Assembly (NCBI GenBank): GCA_036674765.1
Contig: JARVKI010000166.1
Location: 1-51,998 of the forward strand
Direction: 5' to 3'
DNA: 51,998 bases
From: Seiridium cupressi
Lineage: Eukaryota > Ascomycota > Sordariomycetes > Amphisphaeriales > Sporocadaceae
Shown: one piece after another, positions 46,892 through 51,998 of the stretch
How positions within the stretch are numbered: position 1 is the first letter of the stretch
How the letters are laid out: each line of letters opens with the position of its first letter
The notes under the pieces: model-generated
Seen by the model: only the letters and a program-made list of their open reading frames with translations
The model's database searches: none
Told to the model about the DNA's origin: nothing
Made by a program: the position numbers and the translations under genes

Positions 46892-47170
46892 TCAATCAAA
46901 AATCTTCTGCAGAGCCTGAATGTGTTTCTTTACATGAAAAGCCACCGAAGCTCTGAATGACTTCGCTGGTGTAGAAGGCCGCATATTAGTAATCTCGCTG
47001 GACAAGTCGCACTTCAGCGTCACATTTTGGCTATGAAACAGCAACCCCAAGCACAGATGCCGTCGGATTCTTACATCTACGGCTACGCAGATCCCGGGAG
47101 GGTCTAGACTAGCGTATGAAATGGAGTTCCCAACTAGAGATGGCCACGGTCGCAAAAGGTAGCTAACCAT
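46892..47170 (-). CDS. Candidate small protein, unknown
   Basis: A 92-codon frame with ATG at 47170 and TGA at its end. The composition is well mixed, with hydrophobic and basic residues and a C-terminal KKHIQALQKIFD that looks helical. This is more protein-like than most chance frames here. It would be divergent from the MGST gene. A GTAAGA..CATAG pair inside could mark a 44-nt intron, but splicing it gives a shorter product, so the unspliced reading is preferred. No family was recognised and the frame may be spurious. Confidence 0.3.
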   Translation of the reverse strand: MVSYLLRPWPSLVGNSISYASLDPPGICVAVDVRIRRHLCLGLLFHSQNVTLKCDLSSEITNMRPSTPAKSFRASVAFHVKKHIQALQKIFD

Positions 47171-47360
47171 AGTCGTCCGGGCCTTGAAACGTTTCTCCGA
47201 GGGTCGACCTAGTTCTCTGTTTAGAAGTACGTAGACTCTTTCTGTCGATACCGTAGAAGACTACTAGAATTGTTGTGATCCCCCATCTGCGATTTTCCGT
47301 ACAGCCCAAGATTGTCACCACGACCCAGCACGAGATTCTACGACAAAGTTTCCCACGACC

Positions 47361-47368
47361 TATATAAA
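47361..47368 (+). promoter_or_regulatory. TATA box of MGST gene
   Basis: TATATAAA lies 65 bp upstream of the start codon at 47426, a spacing that leaves a short leader of roughly 30-40 nt. The interval contains no other ATG before 47426. It is a strong match to the TATA consensus, which is uncommon in this window. Confidence 0.65.
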
Positions 47369-47425
47369 ACGCCCACGATACTACACCACAAGCTACAATC
47401 TCCTGATTCGTCGTTATCCATCAAG

Positions 47426-48049
47426 ATGACTTTCGCACTGCAGCTTCCTAGCGAGTATGGGTAAGTTACCATACTGCCAAAGTATAACGCGATCAGGGCC
47501 AACCCCTATTGGGTGGTCCTCATTGAGGGCACTGGAATGCAGTGCTTACCAGTGCCCAGTCTGGATCCTTCGCCTAGCCCATATGCCAATCAAGCGACCA
47601 AGAAGCTAACCAGATTCCTGCATGTATATAGCTACGTCCTGACAGCGGCCTCGGCTTCGTTCTTCGTCAACACCTACCATTTCGTGCTGACGGCCACGGC
47701 CCGCAAGGGCAGCGGCCTCAAATATCCGGTCCCATACGCGACCGAGGAGCAGGCGGCAAAGAGCCCTGCTGCTTTCAAGTTCAACTGCGCGCAACGAGCG
47801 CACGGCAACTTCGTCGAGAACATCACACCTTTCCTTGGTGCGCTCCTCATCTCCGGTCTGCGTTTCCCTACTGCGAGCGCGGCGCTCGGTGCGGCGTGGG
47901 TAGTCGGACGCGTCTGGTACGCTGCTGGCTACGTCGCTCGTGGGCCTCCCGGTCGTACTGGAGGTTTCGTGATCTCGTCGCTCAGTGATCTCGCGCTGAA
48001 GGTCATGGCTTTCTGGACGGGTGTACAGATGGTCCTGGAGTCCGCATAA
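47426..48049 (+). CDS. mgst3: Microsomal glutathione S-transferase 3-like (MAPEG)
   Basis: Integral ER membrane protein of the MAPEG family; MGST3 members conjugate glutathione and reduce lipid hydroperoxides. Exon 1 is tiny (47426-47460, encoding MTFALQLPSEY), and a 171-nt GTAAGT..TAG intron leads to exon 2 (47632-48049); the product is 150 aa, the family's typical size. The join reads LPSEYGYVLTAASASFFVNT. Four hydrophobic segments are visible: residues about 12-35, 75-95 (after FNCAQRAHGNFVENITPFLG), 100-120 and 130-148. The FNCAQRAHGNFVEN block is the conserved MAPEG/MGST3 signature. The R-x-x-Y-x-x-G element (RVWYAAGYVARGPPGRTGG) is also present. A close TATA box suggests inducible expression, as for a detoxification gene. 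The next gene, ECM14, follows on the same strand. Confidence 0.92.
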
Positions 48050-48863
48050 ACAAGTTCGACGGTGCCGCACGAGGGGTTGTGTGGACAATGTATATTAGTA
48101 ACATGGTGTATGAAATATCTCAGCTCTGAATGGCTGGAGGAAATCCCCGGAAACAAGCACTATGAACGAGATCGTGGTGAATAGAAGAGCACGAACATAG
48201 AGTATTGCATATCATAGACTATTTGCGAATGTATGTATATTGCCGAAACGAGACATTGGAAATCATGCCAAGCTTCGCCCAATGGAAGATATAATCAAGT
48301 TGCACGGAAGTAGAGGTAGAGATTGGCGCGTTTAGAAGATCCCACCGGCAGCTGTCGGGAAGGGGCGGGACCAATACAGGATGACCTATAATAACATGAC
48401 CCAGTGTATGTAGTTTGGGATAGTGTCGTCCACAGCAATGCAATCATGTTGAAGCACAACGCAACCGACTAATTGACTATTAAGCGGGTATTTGCGTGAC
48501 AGTTTTCAGATGTCTTAGATATCTCGTCTTCCAACTGTTATTTAATTAATGTGCCTACAATGTATGCAGCTGGAGCAAGGGCAGGGGCCTGGGCTGTCGG
48601 CAACTAACCAGAAACCCGAAGCTCCAGCCGCTGCCAACTTGCCCCTCCCAATGTGGCCGCAGCGTCAGCGCGACCATCGGTTCTGCGCTTTCCAGGCAGC
48701 ATCATATGCAAAGAACTCTACCATTTGGCAGGCAAGCAAGCTGCCCGTCAGGCCACATTTTGCTCCTCGCAAGTCACTATCCCAGCAATGCTATGATAGC
48801 GCACAGTCCGAGCAGTTGTATCCATCGAGGCAATCGACACTTGCCTCATTGCACTCACGCACG
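48050..48863. other. Spacer between MGST and ECM14
   Basis: The MGST 3' UTR and the ECM14 promoter/leader. A frame stays open upstream of the ECM14 start as far as an ATG at 48549, but this 105-residue extension is low-complexity and would bury the signal peptide. No gene is assigned. Confidence 0.55.
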
Positions 48864-50534
48864 ATGCGTTATTCCCTCTTCTTCTCTGCCGTCCTAGCTG
48901 CCTGCGTCCCAGCTTCAGCATACGCCCATGCTCTGCGACAACAGCCGGGCCAATTGAGCCCCATCGTCTCACGGGCGCCAGGCCCCTCTTCGAAAGGGCG
49001 ATGGTTGAACATCTGGCCGTTGAGCTTGATTCCGACCGACGACGGTGCTGACCACAGGCCGCTGAAGCCAAACTACGATCGCCAGGTTGTCTTGCGCTTC
49101 AACGTCTCCACAGTCGAACATGAAGCCGCTTTTAGGAGAGCTGCGGACCAGATGCTGTTGGATATTTGGGATTTCGGGCCAAGCTATACCGATATACGCA
49201 TCCCCAAGAACCGTATCCGTGGCTTCTTGGACCTGCTTCCCGAGCCCATGAGGACGGACCACATGGTTTTGATCCAAGATCTTGCACGCGTGGTCGCTGC
49301 TACCTACCCGTCTCGCAAAGATCGAATCGACTTTGACGCCACTATGAGACAGGGCCAGACACCCGTTGACACTAAGAACCGTGGACAGGGTGTCAATGAC
49401 TTGTTCAAGCACAAGCTGGACGATCTCTTCTTCAAGGACTACCAGCCAATGTCTGTCATCTCAACGTGGATGCAATATTTCGAGTCCATGTTCCAGTTTC
49501 AGAACGAAGGACTGGTGAGTTTGATCTCTATCGGCAAATCCTACGAGGGACGGGACATTCCCGCTTTAAGGGTAGGCCACGATACTCAGCGCCACCACAA
49601 GAAAACGAAGGCCCGGAAGACGATACTCATAACCGGGGGACTGCATGCGCGAGAGTGGATATCCGTCAGCACCGTCAACTATTTGGCTAACATGTTTGCC
49701 TCTAAGTTCGGCAAGGACGATGTCGTTGATGCAATGCTGAAAGAGTACGATCTCGTCTTTGTTCCCGTCCTGAACCCCGACGGCTACGAGTATACGTGGA
49801 ATGTTGACCGGCTCTGGCGCAAGTCCAGACAGAACACCACAATGAGCTACTGCCATGGATACGACCTGGATCATTCCTTCGGGTACCGTTGGAATGCCGC
49901 CGAGCATCAGAGTGACCCGTGTTCTGAGAGCTATGGAGGCAACGAACCTTTCCAGGCTGTCGAGGCTCTTCAGCTGGCGAAATGGGCAGCAAACGAGACC
50001 AAGCACAATGTTGACTTTGTGGCTTATATCGATCTCCACTCCTACTCGCAACAGATATTATGGCCCTACGCTTACTCCTGCGACGTAAAGGTACCAAACC
50101 TGGAGAATATGCAAGAGGTCGCCATGAACATAGCAAAGTACATGAGGCTCTTGGGCACTGGTGAATACTATAGCGTTGGTTCGGCGTGCGAAAGTGCTGT
50201 GGCAAGTGATGTGGCGGTCTCACAAGGCCCTCGGAAGCGCAGAATAGAAGCTGCGGGTGGTGCAGCCATCGACTACTTTCATCATGACCTCAACGCCCGT
50301 TATAGCTTCCAAATTAAGCTCAGAGATACGGGGAGCTACGGCTTCCTTCTCCCGAGTGATAGCATAGTTCCTGTTGGCGACGAGGTCTTTGAGGCTGTAC
50401 GATTTCTCGGCGACTACATGCTTGGGAATAACGGTATCGAGATGACACCGGAAACGCGCCAAGGCGAGCAGAAAGTCACGCTTGGTGGCTTATCGTCCGG
50501 CCCATCGGAGCTTAGGCGGAGGAAGAGGAGATGA
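48864..50534 (+). CDS. ECM14: ECM14-like M14 pseudo-carboxypeptidase
   Basis: Secreted or vacuolar M14-family protein linked to cell-wall function in yeast. The single exon encodes 556 aa. The chosen ATG (48864) gives a clear signal peptide (MRYSLFFSAVLAACVPASAYA); a longer upstream frame would hide it. A propeptide-like domain (about 60-170) precedes the carboxypeptidase fold. Zinc ligands are kept: H261 and E264 in GGLHAREW and H392 in IDLHSYSQQ. The general-base Glu of active enzymes is replaced by Lys (K485 in QIKLRDTGSYGFLLP), the known ECM14 hallmark, so the protein is expected to be catalytically inactive. Several NxS/T sites (for example NVST and NTTM) fit secretion. The C-terminus is a basic RRRKRR tail, unusual for a secreted protein. 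Function beyond the fold is uncertain. Confidence 0.94.
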   Translation: MRYSLFFSAVLAACVPASAYAHALRQQPGQLSPIVSRAPGPSSKGRWLNIWPLSLIPTDDGADHRPLKPNYDRQVVLRFNVSTVEHEAAFRRAADQMLLDIWDFGPSYTDIRIPKNRIRGFLDLLPEPMRTDHMVLIQDLARVVAATYPSRKDRIDFDATMRQGQTPVDTKNRGQGVNDLFKHKLDDLFFKDYQPMSVISTWMQYFESMFQFQNEGLVSLISIGKSYEGRDIPALRVGHDTQRHHKKTKARKTILITGGLHAREWISVSTVNYLANMFASKFGKDDVVDAMLKEYDLVFVPVLNPDGYEYTWNVDRLWRKSRQNTTMSYCHGYDLDHSFGYRWNAAEHQSDPCSESYGGNEPFQAVEALQLAKWAANETKHNVDFVAYIDLHSYSQQILWPYAYSCDVKVPNLENMQEVAMNIAKYMRLLGTGEYYSVGSACESAVASDVAVSQGPRKRRIEAAGGAAIDYFHHDLNARYSFQIKLRDTGSYGFLLPSDSIVPVGDEVFEAVRFLGDYMLGNNGIEMTPETRQGEQKVTLGGLSSGPSELRRRKRR

Positions 50535-51920
50535 TTGTGTTTGAATGAGTTGGGAAGGGAGTCGCCCAAGAGAATGGTTATCGTCTTAATACATGGGGAT
50601 GGGACTCGGAACGGTACGGTGCTTTTTGGTTCTATTGTTTGAGCAGCAAGGAGTTAAGGGGCTTGTGGTTATCTGTTTTGGAGTCTCCAGTATACCAAGT
50701 AGGATACGACGAAGTAGACGTTGCAGTTCTAGTTGCACCAGTCTTGTCCTAGGTATGCGAGAACAGCAAGTGTTCTTACTTGGTCCCACCCATTTCCGAA
50801 AAGGGATTGGGAGACCCTTTCAAAAAAAAAAAAAAAAAAAAGTACAAAACAAGTTTACTCGATTAGTTCGAATTACACAACACAATCAAGTTCGACTAAA
50901 CCACTTAGCCGCGTTATGAAACTACGGATTCGCCATAGATAACGGAGGTATAATGCTTCTTTGCTTTATAATGTAGGGCAAGTCAGTGGGAAAGAAAGTA
51001 GCCTGGGCTTTGAACCGTACTTTGGTCGTGCACGGTCTCGTGTTTATCCTAGCCATATACAATCCATTTGCGAACAAACCCCACCACGGAGATATCTCAT
51101 TGGCAAAAGTGTTGCTCACACAAGATATGCCAAGGCACAGCCGGCCTTTCAAGCATAGGGTATGAGTGCTTTTGTTTTACGAGGGCTGTGGCAGGTAAAT
51201 GCGTCGGACAGGGCAAAAGCAACTCGGGCGTGGTTCAACGGGCATGTTAGTTGTAAAGCAAAATCTTGACGGCAGGTAGCTGGTAGATATGCAAAGACGT
51301 GAACTGCTTGGACTAAACCCGTGGGGTTTCCAGCGCTGCCCGAGTTGCATGGTTCTGGGTCTCAGCGGGCGACACATGGCCCAAGATAAATGGGCCAGGC
51401 TCCAGGTTTCATTACCATGCTGTCAATCGTGACAATCAACATGTAAGCCATCCATGTCTGCCACAATTTCGCAGTGCCGAGTGGACCAGATCTACGGATT
51501 TGACAGCTGCTCGGGCTGCAGCTAGAGCTGAGAGGCAGCCCCCAGCCCTGCCGGCCGGCCTCTGGAATATTCCCTGGACGGGCCCCTAGTTGGCTGTGCA
51601 ACCTCTTCTGGAGCCTTTGCGCGCCATCGATGTACCTCTCTGCTATGTGGCCTACAGTGCCGTAGATGCGCTATGTGCCCACGCCCACTCCTGCTGTACG
51701 CCCACGCTGACGCTGACGCTGGAGGTCCCGGACGCTAGACTGCATCGAGACCACCATCGATATTTGATCCAATGTGCTTCAGTCCAATGTCCTACTGAAC
51801 CCTGGGATTACCTGCTTCTTCATTCCGTGCATTTCGTAGCAATTGTTTGCATTGTGCCGGCCCTCTCTCTCTGCCGCAACCCGACGACTACCGGACTCAC
51901 TCATTTGCGAATTGTCCCGG
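50535..51920. other. Right flank, no gene seen
   Basis: ECM14 3' UTR followed by gene-free sequence. It holds an A20 run at 50822-50841 and short repeats such as the GACGCT triplet near 51708. Frames on both strands are short (under 110 codons) and not protein-like. The last part before the G-run is normal mixed sequence. Confidence 0.55.
50822..50841. repeat. A20 homopolymer
   Basis: Twenty consecutive A residues about 290 bp after the ECM14 stop codon. It could be genomic or mark a retroposed tail, but no target-site duplication was noticed. Confidence 0.7.
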
Positions 51921-51921
51921 T

Positions 51922-51951
51922 GGGGGGGGGGGGGGGGGGGGGGGGGGGGGG

Positions 51952-51989
<38 letters not shown>

Positions 51990-51998
51990 CGGGGGGGG
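51922..51998. other. Poly-G contig end, likely artefact
   Basis: An almost pure G-run of about 77 bases with two C interruptions (51952 and 51990). It is very unlikely to be genomic in this context. Together with the C-runs at the opposite end, the 3' end of each strand finishes in G, as expected if reads with dark-cycle G calls extended the contig. Confidence 0.8.

Larger units (their letters stand above)
46612..47425. other. Intergenic with possible small minus-strand frame
   Basis: Holds the TFIIE alpha 3' UTR on the left and the MGST promoter with a TATA box on the right. A 92-codon minus-strand frame in the middle is listed separately. Nothing else is supported. Confidence 0.5.

Noticed and set aside
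48549..48863. N-terminal extension of ECM14 from ATG 48549
   Set aside because: It adds 105 low-complexity residues before a clear signal peptide. The ATG at 48864 agrees with ECM14 proteins.
50822..50841. Poly-A run as the tail of a retroposon
   Set aside because: No target-site duplication, reverse-transcriptase coding sequence or element body was visible upstream; the preceding DNA is the ECM14 3' region.

Overview
The window looks like one complete small contig from a filamentous ascomycete, most likely a sordariomycete and probably Hypocreales. The evidence is spliced genes with short introns (about 50-170 nt) that have clean GT..AG ends, perfect Kozak starts, and a gene set typical of mould genomes: fungal O-GlcNAc transferase, the conidiation regulator FlbD, a fungal PolX/POL4 polymerase and the ECM14 pseudo-carboxypeptidase. 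Both ends are homopolymer runs (C at the left, G at the right). They are best read as sequencing or assembly artefacts, not biology.

Layout. 919-5811 (+) is a four-exon O-GlcNAc transferase (GT41) with two upstream ORFs. 5812-12331 is a 6.5 kb gene-poor stretch rich in simple repeats that leads into flbD (12332-13252, +), a Myb R2R3 developmental regulator. A second gene-poor stretch of 7.1 kb follows (13253-20406). Four minus-strand genes come next: a coiled-coil protein of unknown function (20407-22291), the APC/C activator Cdh1 (23955-25893), a DUF2414/NCBP3-like cap-binding protein with repeated KELFP motifs (28255-29603), and a Cys-rich/coiled-coil protein of unknown function (30742-32229). 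32230-37441 is another long gap.

The right-hand part is denser: an unknown two-exon gene (37442-38518, +), SRP72 (39159-41164, +), DNA polymerase X/POL4 (42512-44376, -), TFIIE alpha (45367-46611, +), a microsomal glutathione S-transferase 3-like MAPEG protein (47426-48049, +) and ECM14 (48864-50534, +). Every multi-exon model was checked by hand. The splice sites keep frame and the total coding length is a multiple of three.

The genes form no pathway cluster. They are mostly conserved housekeeping functions (protein O-glycosylation, cell-cycle proteolysis, RNA export/cap binding, protein targeting, DNA repair, transcription initiation) around one developmental regulator. I found no rRNA, CRISPR, integrase or intact transposon, and no convincing tRNA. 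No wholly new system is evident. The items most worth a second look are the uORF that stops flush with the OGT start codon, the Cdh1 intron that splits the C-box while its retained form recreates a C-box-like sequence, the repeated KELFP motif, the gene-poor domain with an ATG-free leader around flbD, and three conserved-looking unknown genes.
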